A model generated the notes under the pieces. It did not search any database, was not told the DNA's origin, and worked only from the letters and a program-made list of their open reading frames with translations. A stretch of 64,000 bases of DNA from Ananas comosus. Taxonomy: Eukaryota > Streptophyta > Magnoliopsida > Poales > Bromeliaceae. Where the stretch lies: positions 7,849,677 to 7,913,676 of the forward strand of contig NC_033625.1 of the NCBI RefSeq assembly GCF_001540865.1, in the 5' to 3' direction. This document shows positions 30,601 through 42,812 of this stretch, in pieces. Position 1 is the first letter of the stretch. Every line of letters begins with the position of its first letter. Both the position numbers and the translations under genes were made by a program.

Positions 30601-33600
30601 ACTTAAACCCACTTGTGTACCCTCGTTAATCGACTACAACTTCCACAAGATAGCATGCGGGCATAGTCTCACAATCGGTTTGACCACTTCGGGACATCTT
30701 TTTACTATGGGCAGTTCTGTTTATGGTCAGCTTGGCAATACTCAGGCAGATGGGAAGTTTCCATGTTTAGTTGTGGATAAACTTGGTGGGGAAGCTGTTG
30801 CCGAAGTTGCTTGTGGGTCGTACCATGTTGCAGTCTTGACAACAACTGGCGAAGTTTACACGTGGGGAAAGGGGGCTAATGGGAGACTGGGCCATGGAGA
30901 TATTGAAGACCGGAAAACACCAATGCTTGTCGAAACTCTAAAGGACAGGGCTGTTCGACACATTGCATGTGGTTCCAGCTTCACGGCAGCCATTTGTCAG
31001 CACAAATGGGTTTCCGGTTCAGAACAGTCGCAATGCACAGCTTGTAGACAAGCATTTGGGTTTACCAGAAAAAGGCACAATTGTTACAACTGTGGTCTGG
31101 TACACTGCCACTCATGCAGCTCGAAGAAGGCTTTTCGAGCAGCACTTTCTCCTAATCCTGGAAAGCCGTATCGTGTGTGTGATTCCTGTTACTTGAAATT
31201 GAGTAATGTTATGGAGTCTGCTATGAACAATAGTAAAAAGACTGTTATGCCTCGTTTAGAAAACAAGGATAGGTCTGAAAAGGTGGACGTGAGAGGAACG
31301 ATGAAGGGTACAAGTTTAGATTTGATCAAGAACTTGGATGCCAAATCAGTCAAACAGGGAAAGAAGACTGATTCTTTGTCTCCATTTTTTGCGGTTTCAC
31401 AGTTGAAAGACATTCCTTTCATCGACCTGAACCAAACAGCTTCGTTTATTTCTTCAGCAAATGATCCCAGAGCTGTTTCACCTTTTTCAAGAAAACTGAG
31501 TCCATGGTCCATATCACCTAATTTGGAAAGCATTGATAGCCTGAAGGAAACAAATGACCTATTGAACCAAGAAGTTCAGAGGTTGCGTGCCGAGGTACGT
31601 TAGCTAGGGTGTTTTAAGCCACTATAATAATGTTAAGGGTTGATTAATAGTTTAGTCATTGAATGTTGACCCTAAATTCAATTACATCCTCAGATTTCCA
31701 ATTTTAACAATTGAATCACTGAAGTTTGTCCTGTGTAATAGGTAAGTCCTTCTGATAATCCACTACCTAGAAAAGGAAAAAAAAAACCATATTGCGGTGG
31801 CAGTGAATGATGCTTCCATGGCATTCTTATAGATGCTATACTAACAGAAGGTTTTAATTGTTATGCAAAACTAACTTCGTGGAATACTAAGGTCTTGATT
31901 GATATCACTATCAAACTTTACAGACTAATTTGTTGTTAATTCTTATTATTATATTGGCTAAATTACAAAAATTCTCCTTATATATACCTGCTTTTTCACT
32001 TTCCCTCCCTAATTTTCGAAAACCTACATTTTATCCCCTCAACATTTCAATTGTTGTATTTAGCATCCCTTCATTAGGGTTCCATCACTATTCTGTTCAT
32101 TTTTTATAATTTATATAAAAAATGCCCTTCAAAATGATAGAAATATATTAAAAAATTATATTTTTTTTTCGTATAGAAGAAGTAAGGATAATTTCGCCAT
32201 TTTGCCTTCTCCATTAATGCCGTACCACCTTGAAAACATTTCTGAATTTTTAAGAGGGCAAAATATAGGTTTTTGTAAGTCAGGGAGGGAAGTGAAAAAA
32301 CAGATATTTATTGGGGATTTTTTTGTAATTTATCCTATTATAACTTTATAACATTCTTTGCTTGCTGAATGCTTACATTTGTTAATACAAATGAATCAGA
32401 TTGATAGCCTACAGCAGCAATTTGAACAGCAAGAAATTGAGCTGCAGAACTCAGAAAGGAAAGCTCAAGAGGCTGCGACACTTGCTGCTGAGGAATCTAC
32501 CAAGTCAAAAGCTGCGAAGGAAGTAATAAAATCTCTAACTGCTCAGGTAGTGTTCTTCCAAAAATCTTTGTTTTACTTGTTCTTGAAATAAACACTGGCA
32601 AACTTATATAATCTGTGTCGATTTAAAATTAAACATCCCATTATTAGTTAAACTTTGTGTGCTTGTTACCATGCTTCCTATGATATTCTCTGCATAAAAT
32701 CACAATGTACTTTATCCTTCATCTGGTTAAGAACTCCTTCCACATGATATTACTCTGTATTTAATTGTTTAATTCAGTTTTTATTTTGTTTTGCAGGTTT
32801 TCAATCATATTTACTAGTGTTCTTTATCGACATAGGAATGCAGCCTCAGCACCTAACTTAGTCTTTTTTCTTTTCTTTTTTTTTTTTTACCCAGCTAAAT
32901 CAGGATTATGTTTTGTTTTCCACCATAGAACAAATTTTAATTGTTCTGCTTATCTCGGTTTCTTTTCTTTATAGCTAAAAGAGATGGCGGAGAGGCTTCC
33001 TCCTGGGGTTTATGACACCAAACAAATTAGATCTATGTACCTTCCAAATGGCATTACTCAGCATGGCATTTTACCAGCAGATCCTCGTAGAGATAGTCAA
33101 TTGAGAAACGATCCAAATAATGCCCCAGGCTCTCCAACTGTTTCTTCTCCCTCATCTCGTTACAGTGACAACTTTAATATGTTGGAGGAACGCCCAAATA
33201 CTCAAAAGAATATCATTTCAGGGATGGCGACTTCTGTTAATAGACCTGAAGATTTTGATAGGAGGGAAACTGAACGGTTCCAAATTAATTTGAATGGTTC
33301 AAAGCCAAGAAGCCCCACTTCAGCTGGTAATCAAGTCGAAGCGGAGTGGATAGAACAATATGAACCTGGTGTGTATATAACTCTTGTTGCCCTACATGAT
33401 GGAACCAGAGAGCTGAAGAGGGTGCGATTCAGGCAAGTTGGGAATTAACTTCCGTAGCTTCTGGAATAATTCATCCTTAAATTATTATATTTTTTTTTCT
33501 TTCCATCAGTTTAGAGTAACAGACAACCCCCATTGATATATCATGAATTGCTTCTTATCACCATTCTTCGATAATTAAAACCTAGGGGCAAAATCTCAAT

Positions 33601-34248
33601 TAAATAATAAATCATGCATTATAGTCCCCTATGAAAGGGAGTAAAGGGCTAACAAATACGTCTAGTGGATCTGTAGATCTTATTTATGACTTTACATGCG
33701 GGGTTAGGGGCTGCAAATTGCTAAATATCCAGGGAGACTATATGAATTTTAGCCCTTTTTTAAAGTAGCAGTTGGAGTGCTCAACCTTTTGGTGGCGCTC
33801 TCCTTTCGTGCCAAACCTCCTTAGAACTTTAAAAACACTTGTCCGACCGCCGAATTCCTACATTAAAATGGGTGCCTAATTAATTATCATGGAACTTCTT
33901 AGTAAGCCTCTGCCAGATCCTCTCTTTCCGGGTTATTGTAAATATCGCCTCCATGGATGTTACATGGACATATTTGTCGACTTTAATGGAGGAACTACAT
34001 AGAAGGGCTAAAATTGCAGCAGAGTGGAGAATGTAGGGATCTAACTGTGATAATCAGAAGGTTGAGGATAAATACAAAAAAATATGCCATGAAAAGAATT
34101 ATTCTGATATTGGGAGCAATTTTGCAGCCGGCGAAGATTTGGAGAGCAACAAGCAGAAACATGGTGGGCGAATAACCGTGAGAAAGTCTATGAGAAGTAT
34201 AACGTCCGTGGATCTGACCGGACATCCTCAGCAACCTCCACGACTTAA
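26354..34248 (+). CDS. PRAF: PH-RCC1-FYVE-BRX protein (PRAF/RLD family), 9 exons, 1,040 aa
   Basis: Exons: 26354-26380, 27593-27679, 28532-28621, 28771-28857, 28952-29071, 29609-31594, 32400-32546, 32975-33432, 34128-34248. Phases agree throughout. The start MADPVELEK followed by [20 protein letters not shown] matches the family N-terminus. Domains: PH, about residues 10-135; Ser-rich linker; seven-blade RCC1 propeller, about 219-600 (repeated CGxxHTxxxTxxGxxYxWGxG units); variant FYVE zinc finger, about 602-668, with eight Cys ligands and [10 protein letters not shown] in place of the usual R+HHCR; coiled coil, about 775-865, ending [23 protein letters not shown], about 970-1028. Family members are membrane-associated, lipid-binding scaffolds; Arabidopsis RLDs bind LAZY proteins through BRX and steer PIN auxin transport in gravitropism. 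Here that is inference. All introns are GT-AG except intron 8 (GC-AG). Length is usual (about 1,000-1,100). The cassette looks intact; expression cannot be judged. Confidence 0.93.
28280..28403 (+). repeat. Alternating purine-pyrimidine tract and 36-bp tandem repeat in PRAF intron 2
   Basis: 28280-28325 is nearly continuous TG/CG/CA alternation (TGTGCGCGCGCATGCGCGCA), a Z-DNA-prone sequence. It is followed by two identical 36-bp copies of GGGTTTTCCATTATTTGGTT at 28332-28367 and 28368-28403. Both lie inside intron 2 (27680-28531). Confidence 0.75.
31956..32335. mobile_element. MITE in PRAF intron 6
   Basis: 380 bp with ~80-bp terminal inverted repeats: left GGCTAAATTACAAAAATTCT ... TTTTTCACTTTCCCTCCCTA ... 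AAAACCTACATTTTATCCCC; right end in reverse complement GGATAAATTACAAAAAAATC ... TTTTTTCACTTCCCTCCCTG. Non-coding, MULE-like layout. TATTATA occurs on both sides but the exact target repeat is unclear. It does not touch splice sites (donor 31595, acceptor ends 32399). Confidence 0.7.
33433..34127 (+). other. PRAF intron 8, non-canonical GC-AG
   Basis: The exon 8 boundary is CAG|GCAAGT, an exact match to the consensus of U2-type GC-AG donors, and the acceptor is TTTTGCAG at 34120-34127. Splicing joins AG+C to give Ser, producing [20 protein letters not shown], the conserved core of the second half of BRX. If the intron is kept, translation ends after QVGN at 33448, losing the last third of BRX. 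No suitable GT donor lies nearby. Confidence 0.85.
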
Positions 34249-34939
34249 GTCTTCACGACCTTAAGCGATCAAACTAGTTTCTTTTTTGGGCTTTAAGATT
34301 TCCACTGGAATCAAGAGTGTTTCAGCTCAACTTTTCTAATCATTTTGAGGGCCGCATAGTAAGTTATTCTTCATCCAAGTGTACTTTGTAGCATATTGTG
34401 TTCTTTTTGTTGTGATATTTATCCCGTAATAGTTTCACCGTCTTGGACTTCTTTTTCTGTTGTATCTTAGTGTACATAAAAAATTATCAAGTATGAGAGA
34501 ACATGGGGGTTAAATGTTGCTCTTTTCCCCCCTCTCACCAAATGTATACACTTTCTGTTTCCGAATATCGAATATGAGTGACCCCTCTCTGTATTTTTGA
34601 TGTTTTCCTTTGTAGTGTTTGTGGGTTTGCTGCTGTCACATGGAAGAGCTTATAACTTGTTCATCTGTTGATCTTAGTTGCAAATATTTGGCCATGTTTT
34701 CATCTTCATGAATGGCTTATCTAATTATTAATGATTGGTTCTGTTTGACTTTGGTTAATAATTAATCTGCGGCAAATGATAGTACTAGTAAAGTCACTGA
34801 ACTTATGGTGAAGTTTCATTTAGGTCATCGAACTTATTTTGTTGTAATTGAGTCATTAAACTTTAGTTATGATTTTGATTGGATCGTTTAGTCAAACTCT
34901 TATATGATTTTACACACTTGAAGGTTATTAGTTGCCACA
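34249..34939 (+). other. PRAF 3' untranslated and downstream region
   Basis: No further ORF. Several T-rich stretches and ACATAAAAAA (34473) could serve as polyadenylation signals, but none is decisive. From about 34773 to 34930 the phrases AAAGTCACTGAACTTATGG, AGGTCATCGAACTTATTTTG and GAGTCATTAAACTTTAG form a degenerate internal repeat of MITE type. Confidence 0.4.
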
Positions 34940-35939
34940 GTAACTGCAACGATCCGACCCGATAGCAACAATAATTCTTTGGGCCCAAACCACCGGTCCA
35001 AAATGCCTAAGCACGGTTATTATTATTAGCGTGTAGGTCTTATATAAACTGATCGGATTCAGTATCCCATCCGATGTGGAATTATTGGGGTGTTACAAAC
35101 TCCTCCTGTTTAGACCCTTGTGTCCTCGTCGGGTTCAAACCAGATCACAGACAGACAGAGCAAGACCTCGTCGGTTCCAAACCAGATGACAGACAGACAG
35201 CAGAATCAGAATTACCAGGCGATGTGAGATTCTAGAGGTAGCTCCTACGGGTTCAAGAGGTGGCTCCCACCAAATTCGTTGGTGTAGCACTTTGTCTTGC
35301 ATAGCACTTGGCTCTCACACTTCCGGCTGGTACTCGGCTTTAATACCAATTGTAAGGACCCGACCCGCTAGTAATAATAACTTGTTGGGCCAAACCATCG
35401 ACTCGGCTCTGTTACCAATTGTAAGGACCCGACCCGCCAGCAATAATAATTTGTTGGGTCAAACCATCGACTCAAAATGCTTAAGTCCAATTATTATTAC
35501 TAGCATGTAAGGTCTCATATAAACTGATCGGAATCAGTATTTCATCCGATGTGGGACTATTGGGGCGTTACAAACTCTCATTGTTTAGACCCTAATGGCC
35601 TCGTCGGGTTCAAACCAGATTACAGACAGACCATAACCAGAATTATTAGGCGATGTGAGATTCTAGAGGTGGCTCCTACGGGTTCAAGTGGTGGCTCCCA
35701 CCAAATCCGTTGGTGTAACATTTTGTCCCGCATAGCACTTAGCTCTCACACTTCCGGCTGGTATTTGGCTCGGATACCAATTGCAACGACCCGACCCGCT
35801 AGCAACAATATCTCGTTAGACCCAAACCATCGGCATAAAATGCTTAAGCCCAGTTATTATTACTAGCGTGTAGGCCATATATAAATTGATCGGAATCAGT
35901 ATCCCATCGGATGTAGGACTATTGGGGTGTTACAGTAAC
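34940..35939 (-). mobile_element. TRIM retrotransposon with three LTRs inside one target duplication
   Basis: LTRs of 153 bp at 34945-35097, 35420-35572 and 35782-35934; plus a partial LTR start at 35351-35419. Minus-strand LTR begins TGTAACACCCCAATA and has a TATA-like TTTATATAAG. Two internal segments (35098-35350 and 35573-35781) share ACCAGATNACAGACAGAC and TTGGTGTARCA. Primer-site complement GGATACCAAT abuts LTR3 at 35772-35781 (minus TTGGTATCCGAGCC). The whole array is bounded by GTAAC at 34940-34944 and 35935-35939, so it is one insertion that gained an extra unit afterwards. Non-coding; no 5S-like sequence as in Cassandra. Confidence 0.88.
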
Positions 35940-36125
35940 TATCACAGATGATGTAAGTTGATTCAAATGTGACATCATTTCATAAAGATGTCGAGATAGT
36001 TAAATTATATTATTCAAGAGATAAAATGTGCCAGGTTAATGAGCTACTATATCAATGCAGCATCATTTATTTGATATTACCTGCCTACCCTTTAAAAATA
36101 TCCGACTTTTTATTTGTACTTCTAA

Positions 36126-36585
36126 GGGATCGTTTGGTTGTATGTAGTTGTAACTGCACTGCAGTTGTAACTACATACAAATGTAAATTTGGTGTTTGGT
36201 TTGATATATTTAACTCCAACTATTACAGTAGGAACTGCAGGAGAAGGCTCAACTGCAGCAATTCGAACTACGCCCAAATTGGCCGCAGTTCCAACTGCAG
36301 CAGTTGGAGAAAATAACTTTAAATAAAAGGTATGCTTACCTGCTCAATTATTTTTAAAATAATTTTTTTTTCTTACATTAGAGGTAATCTCACCATTGTA
36401 TATATAAAATGATAAAATTTTAAAAATCATTTCTCAACCACATTCAACCAAATAAATTATTTATACTTCTAGCGCTTTCTATTTCATTCAACAAAATAGG
36501 TTGCATGTAGTTGTAAGTACTGCATTTTCAGTTGCATACATCTTAACTACACTGCATTTATAATTACATCTAACCAAATGGTCCC
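36126..36585. mobile_element. Tourist-like MITE (460 bp)
   Basis: Ends GGGATCGTTTGGTTGTATGT and, in reverse complement, GGGACCATTTGGTTAGATGT. Similarity continues inward (AGTTGTAACTGCACTGCAG). TAA flanks at 36123-36125 and 36586-36588 give the 3-bp target duplication. Several CTGCAGTTGGAA-type internal repeats. The plus frame 35969-36316 overlaps it by chance. Confidence 0.72.
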
Positions 36586-36588
36586 TAA

Positions 36589-37379
36589 ATTGTTTAACTA
36601 ATAAAATCTAGCTCTTTCATCAGCTTGGATTAATTCTGGGTTTACTTCATCTTTAGTCTTATCCCGGATGAATATGAGTGCTAGATTTGATTAAAAACTT
36701 AAGAAAAAGAAATTTCATTACTTACATGTTTTTTTAGAGGACATATTTGGAAGGGTAAATAGTCTTTTTCTTATAGAGTTAACGGCTATTTTAAATAGTA
36801 AATTAATATAATTTAACTTTAAGCGTGTACTCGAAAGAACTTGGAATTTTAGAGAAATAGATTTCATTCTTAAACATTTTAGTGGTAAATATGAAACTCT
36901 TCAGTATATTTGAGGGGTATATAGAAATTGCCTCTATATTAACTACCCCATTTCGCTCTATCAGGAAATAAAAAATGATTCTATTGAAACAAAAATTAAG
37001 GTTTCGTGATGTTGTTGTAATAAATTGAAGTTCACCGATCTAAATTGAGCTGCGGTTAGTATAGTGACCAATAGTGAAATTTAACCTTAATTTTCAGGGC
37101 ATTGTTTGGTTGATTTCTTAAATACCTCTGTAGTAGGCTTTTTCTTCATTTTTATTTGCATTTTGTGGAAGATGAGTTTATCAAATTTGGACCATAATTA
37201 CTCTTATATGGAATATTTTTCTTTAGCCCACTGATTATTTTCTTACTGTACAACTTCAGTGGGAGTTTGGTCCGTAGTGCTTTATGATTTACTCGGAGTA
37301 AAATCTAATGACGGAAAAGAATGTGTTTGAAAAGATACATCTTTTAAAGGTCATAATAATGCTTTCGCTATTGCAAAAA
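36589..37379. other. AT-rich intergenic DNA
   Basis: No gene or clear element. Weakly MULE-like phrases (TTTGAGGGGTATATAGAAATTG at 36907) suggest decayed MITEs. Confidence 0.4.
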
Positions 37380-38893
37380 TGTTATGAAACATCTGAAATA
37401 CGAGACTCCTCGAGTTCCCAACGAGCAACCCCAATACCGAGATTGGCCACCAAGTAAGGTGCATCCCGTTTCGTCAACCAAACCCTTCTCGAGAGTGCTC
37501 CGTAGCGGAATGCCTTGCTGCCTCGATCACTAGCCCAAGGACATTACAAGTTCTCTCCCCCAACTTGAACCACTATGAGTCTAGCCGAGCGTTCTGCCTC
37601 ACCATGCGTCCTGCTCCCACGACTTGACCTATACGCCGCTCGCGTCAAGGTCCGGGCTTCGCAACATCACATGCCACGAAGGGCACTCATAAACATATTT
37701 GTCACCATCATGCCTAATGCGCCTGACAACGTCCATGGCCATACCGGATACGCGGCCTGCTCGTTCGGTCCAACGGCATACATCAGAAAAGCCACCCAAG
37801 TGTGCGCCACAAGCTCGCCTGTCTCTCAATGCCAGTGACCTAGCGTGACACCCCGCACGTCCATGCTTCGCACCTCCGTGCTTCGCATTCGACCCGTGCG
37901 GCCCTCGTGTCCCATCGCTCCTGGCAAGGGAGCCAACAACACCACACCGTACTTCTCGACCGTCCCCACGACCCTTGCTTTGCCATGGCGCTCTGTGCCC
38001 TTGATTCCCATAGGTTCGCCTCATAAGGCCCCATACAAATGAATCGGCTTCATTCCGCATCGCTAGCCACTAGCCCTTTCCTTGGCTCGGCCATGCCTGG
38101 CCATTCACACCATCGGTCCAGTCTATCAAGATTCACTTCACGGATGCCGATACCGCTTGCCTCATTAGATTCCGCCCCTCAAGTCTCGTAGGCATCCCGC
38201 CTTACGAATTCTCCCACGACGTGCCTCCCTTAGCGAGCCTACTGGGTTCCGCCTCTTTGGCCTTCGTTGGCACAGCACCACACGAATCCCCACTAAGCAC
38301 ACTTGCCTTCGCGAGCCTTGTTCTTCACGGAGGACCATCCGTCGCTAGACTATCCCTCATCCGCTCGTACGCTCCACTACAGAGATCCGAGCTGGCATAA
38401 GGTAGCGCAAGCGATCCTAGGAGGAAAGCCTCCCGGTATTCCCCGCTTCGTAATGTCGCCGACCTCTCGCGTCTCCGATATTACCCTAGGTCCGTGTCCC
38501 TTCAACCGTCCAATACCCGGTCACACGAAACGCTAGGCTTGGCCACTCCGCTAGCCAAGGGACGACCCATGTTCTATAGGTCGACGGGGGAGTCGGGGCC
38601 ACTTACGAAGTGTCCACCCCTCCTCTATATATCCTTACGAGGCATCCATCCATCTGGCACCCCAGGAGTACAAAGGTGCTCACCGAGGGGTACGTTTTGA
38701 AACCCCGCATGCAGCACCAAATTTCTTGTCATGGCATGGGCCATTGCTAGGGAATTGCCTCCGTAGACTTGACAGCAACTCCACCCTGACGGAATGCTTC
38801 AACTGTGCAACTCCATAACTTCGTTAAACCAAGTGCTTACCAAATGTGGCCCCCAAGGATGTCACGGTCGAGTCCCAGCGATCGACCCGTGAC
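37380..38893 (-). mobile_element. LTR of a decayed GC-rich gypsy-like element
   Basis: GC-rich block (sharp change from AT-rich flank at about 37390) that ends ATCGACCCGTGACA at 38893, directly followed by GGCTCCCCCACTTGAACC. On the minus strand that is a polypurine tract followed by TGTCACGGG, the same junction design as in the nested element at 20076. So 37380-38893 reads as a minus-strand 3' LTR of about 1.5 kb; its outer end is not fixed. Open frames are short and overlapping, with no motif. Confidence 0.5.
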
Positions 38894-40395
38894 AGGCTCC
38901 CCCACTTGAACCATCGACGTCCTCGTCGATGCTCTCCCACTTCTTCAAACTCTGTTGCCAGCAGTACACTACTCTTCCAGACCAGAGCCACCCACGGCCT
39001 TGACATCTCATGCCACACTGACCTGCCATCGTGTTCGTCTGCTCAACAACGCTTCCATAAAATCCATTGGTCCTCCTTAACCAAATGTTTTATACATACA
39101 TTTTGTCCCTCCCTGAGTTAGAGCTCCCCAGCCATGGTGCCTCGTTCGCACCACACTAACTCCTTCACAGAACCAGAATTCGAAACTCATAATCCATTGG
39201 ATTGTAAGATTGTACTGACACTCCTCCATAACTTGCGGGCTACTCAGCCTCAACGCCCACTTTGCCCTGACTTAACCATAGTTCCTCGAGTCTAGTAGCC
39301 AACCTTGTAACTCCTCATGGAAATAGTCCTCCGACTAAAACTCCCCTTCTGGGATTCAAGGTCATATGTCCACCTTCCTTGGAACTTAGGGGTTAGACTC
39401 CAAACGCCCCTCGTCTTGGAGCCCTTCACACGAATCAGCCAGCCGCTCGTCTTCGCCTTTGCCCCCCAACATACCTTGATAACATGGGACTTCATGCCTC
39501 TTCCTAGGCACTAACGACAGATCCTCGATCCGGCGTTCTCAGTCTTATACGGCGAGTCCCTCCACTCGAACTCCCGCTTTCATAGTGTTAAGGATTTTCA
39601 TCTTATTGAATCCTATAGGTACAACTCTTGTGGGTACTAGTGCCATTCTTGCGCCTTCTCCGCAAACAACTTTTGCCACCCCAATACCTCCACAATCGCA
39701 CAACGTCGAGCTCTCCCTATGGTCTCCCCAAGCCTTCAAGTCTTTCGTCGGGACTAACTGGCCTCGACTACTTTTTGCTTTACTGACTTTACCACGGACT
39801 CTTGTCATACCTCTTGACTGCTTTGCATTTCGACTACTTGTTGATGCACAGCACCTTTAGCCTTTGTCCCACAAGTCGCTCAAGCCCCTCTTCATTAGGC
39901 TCTCGCGGAATTCCACTTCGATTCGCAATCAAAGTTTTCGGCCAAGTTCGAGCCTACCAGACGCCTTGTCTCTTTTCGCTCGCGACTTGCCATATCCCAA
40001 CTCTAGGGAAACCACCCTCAGGATGATCGCTGAACAGGTTCACTCTCTGCTTAGTATGAACCGCAAGTCTGATTGCCATGGCAATGCCGCTACCCTGCGC
40101 GCACCGCCCTTATAGAACTTCGATACCTCGACCCTCCCTGCAGTTGCGAACTGTCTATACTCTAACCAGCACCATGATCCAGGGTGAATCCACATACAGC
40201 TCAACCCGACTAAGGATGTCTCATCCGTCCAACTCGTGGGCACATTGTAACGAGCAACCGATCTCCACATCGGCCTTCTCGCACCAAGAGAAGTGCTAAG
40301 CTCTCTCGCAATCCTTGGTCCCCTTCACAACCTAGTCCAAAGCCTAGTTGTTACTACCATGGATTCGTCTGCCTAGACTTCCAACTTGATACAAT
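38894..40395 (-). mobile_element. Non-coding interior of the same element, truncated
   Basis: GC-rich sequence continuing from the polypurine tract (38894-38911) to about 40395, where composition drops abruptly to AT-rich. Many open frames under 95 codons on both strands, none with gag or pol motifs; likely a badly decayed or LARD-type interior. No second LTR or primer site found on the right, so the 5' part is missing. Confidence 0.4.
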
Positions 40396-42419
40396 CCACA
40401 CTATTTTTTTCTTTATATTTGATCTAAAAATGAAGAAAGTTTGTTTTGATTAGTATAATTTTTTGTAATTTATTTCATATAAGGATTAAAAAGAGTTTTT
40501 TAGAGAATCCATACAATAAAAATAGTGTTTTTACAGAGTATATAATTTTTCAAAATATTAAATATAGTGTAAAATAAAACTATGTTTCATTTTTCAATAA
40601 TTACCAAACAGCTCCTTAGTGTATCAATATAATAGAATAGCCTATACTCTGGAATGCCGTGGATTAGTGTCAAATGGTGACTTAATTTTGAGATTATTGG
40701 TGGAGTTAACTGATTTTGTGTGAGAAATTTATCAATCAAAATAAATTGCAGTGATCGAACTTTTAGCATCGTTGTGTCAACTCCATTTTGGTTTGCAACT
40801 AGAATGCATCGAGCACATGAGAAGATACGATGAAAAAATATTTTATACTAGTACAGTTATGCTATAAGTTTTGCAGTCCCACTGGAAAAGCTGAGCGACT
40901 AGCTAATTCTGGATATCAAACGAGCCCAGAAGACTTGACGTATTGAGCAAATGATTGTCCAAATAGATGGATGGAGGATAATGATTTTTTGCAATTTAAT
41001 TTGTTTGCTAAGGTAAATTAGGTAGTTAATCAAACAATAAATTAAACATATTTAGAACTTTGTTGGTTTATTTGTATAATTGTTTCATAAATCTAGTACA
41101 AGGATACAATTTTTTTGGGTTCCATTCATAAGTTTGTTATGAGGTAAAAAGTGGTAATTTATTACTAAGTCCAGCTATTATGCTACCAATAACACTAAAT
41201 ACTTAGTTCTACCAAATTTTTTGCCGTTAGATCCGCTTCTTTGACTATTTCCATCCGTTGGATCATATATATATTCAACTAACCACCTATTCCACCTTGA
41301 GGGACCATTATCATCATAACTGTACATTCCTTAATTTAAGGGCGGAAAACATAATAGCACAAATGGCTTGGTGCTATAAATAGTATAGTAGCCTAGTTCA
41401 ATATTACTTATATAAACTTTCATCTCTTATTAATTATATTTGGTATGTCCAATGAACTTTTTAAAAAAATATATATTTTTTTCTTTTAACTTTCAACAAT
41501 ACAAAATTTTTACTCTTAAACCAGAAGACTAAATTAAAAAAAAAATAAATGACTTGAAAGAGATAAAGTATTACTTACTTTCACTTCCCTCAATTTCCCT
41601 CTCTTTATTTTCTCTTTTCCTAACTTTTTATTTTCCTTCTCTTTTATTTTCATCCCTTTCTCATTTGATTCTATTCTTTTGCTTTTTCTCTTTCCTCACT
41701 TTATCAATCTTCACTTTCTCTCTCCTCATTTATCTCTCGTTAGTTTTTTTTTCTTTGCTTTCTTTCTTATCTGCCTCTCCTTATTTTATATTAGGTTACA
41801 TGCTCTTCTTTTATTCAAGAAATTTTTGTACTAGAATTCCTCTTAGGCATAGAGTTTATTTTCAATAAGACATGTATACACTAGAACGGTAGTTCTTTAG
41901 ATATGCGAACTTAGTTGGCATATTGAAAATAGTTGGTATAGAAAAGAACTACGAAGAGAATATAGTGACATTATGTAAGTCGCGGGAAACTTGCATGTGG
42001 ATAGCATGTAGACATTTGAGTAAAATCTTAAGGTAACCATAGTGTTGATTAAAACACATGGATGTGGGTCGTGACTTAAGCTTGGAAGACCCCTATAAGC
42101 TATTTGGCATTGCTTATGGAGATTGCGATTCGACATGCCAATACCTTCCGGAAGTGTCGTTGTGGGAGTAATTCAATCATTCTCGACTCCATTATGCCTT
42201 GAGTTAGGGGCAGTTCGATTATTCTCTACCTCCTATGGTTGTTGAATGAGAGTAGTATTGTAGTAATCGGGCTTTAAATTCATAGTTGTGGAACCTTATT
42301 ACAAAAGAAATTATTATCTTATATGAAAATTTTAAAATTTTGACCGGTGAATGGACGGTTGAAATTTAAAAATTTTGACAGGTGAATGGACTGTTGAAAG
42401 ATGGCTGACCCCCGCCCCC
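40396..42419. other. AT-rich intergenic DNA with CT-rich tract
   Basis: No gene recognised. 41575-41790 is an almost pure pyrimidine tract (TTTCTCTTTCCTCACTTT type) that yields a spurious Ser/Leu/Phe frame (41554-41868). The rest is AT-rich without clear repeats. Confidence 0.45.
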
Positions 42420-42618
42420 CTATTTAGACACATGCTCGTTAGGTTCAAGCCCAAGTACAAATATAGACAAGAATTGTTCAATTGATTGTTCCCACTAAAC
42501 CTACAGTATAGCATTCTGTTCCGTATAACAGTTAGATTTTATACTTTGTCAATAGTATTCGGCCTGATACCAAATATAATGATCCAACTTATTAGCATTA
42601 ATAATTAGTTGGGATCAC

Positions 42619-42767
42619 TGACGGTCTCTAGAGCAAGTGGTAAATCGTTTGGTGGACAGGACCTGAGGTCCAAAATTCGAATTCTATTTTATTCATATTT
42701 GAAAATAAATTTATTTGTAAATAAAATAAATAAAATAGTAAATGAAGCGGATAATATGCTACCCCTC

Positions 42768-42812
<45 letters not shown>

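Noticed and set aside
29997..30612. Alternative ORFs on both strands inside PRAF exon 6 (for example minus 30196-30612)
   Set aside because: Shadow frames of the RCC1 repeats; the plus-strand PRAF frame has clear domain homology.
31595..31603. Extension of PRAF exon 6 through VR and the TAG at 31601
   Set aside because: GAG|GTACGT is a good donor and the next exon (32400) continues the coiled coil in phase; ending here would lose coiled coil and BRX.
34945..35934. Cassandra-type TRIM (5S rRNA-bearing)
   Set aside because: LTR start and size class are comparable, but no 5S rRNA promoter sequence (A box, IE, C box) is visible in the 153-bp LTRs.
37629..38060. 143-codon minus-strand ORF in the GC-rich element
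   Set aside because: No motif, several overlapping frames on both strands, inside the inferred LTR.
41554..41868. 104-codon Leu/Ser/Phe-rich ORF resembling a membrane protein
   Set aside because: Encoded by a pyrimidine tract; hydrophobicity is a product of TTT/CTT/TCT codons.
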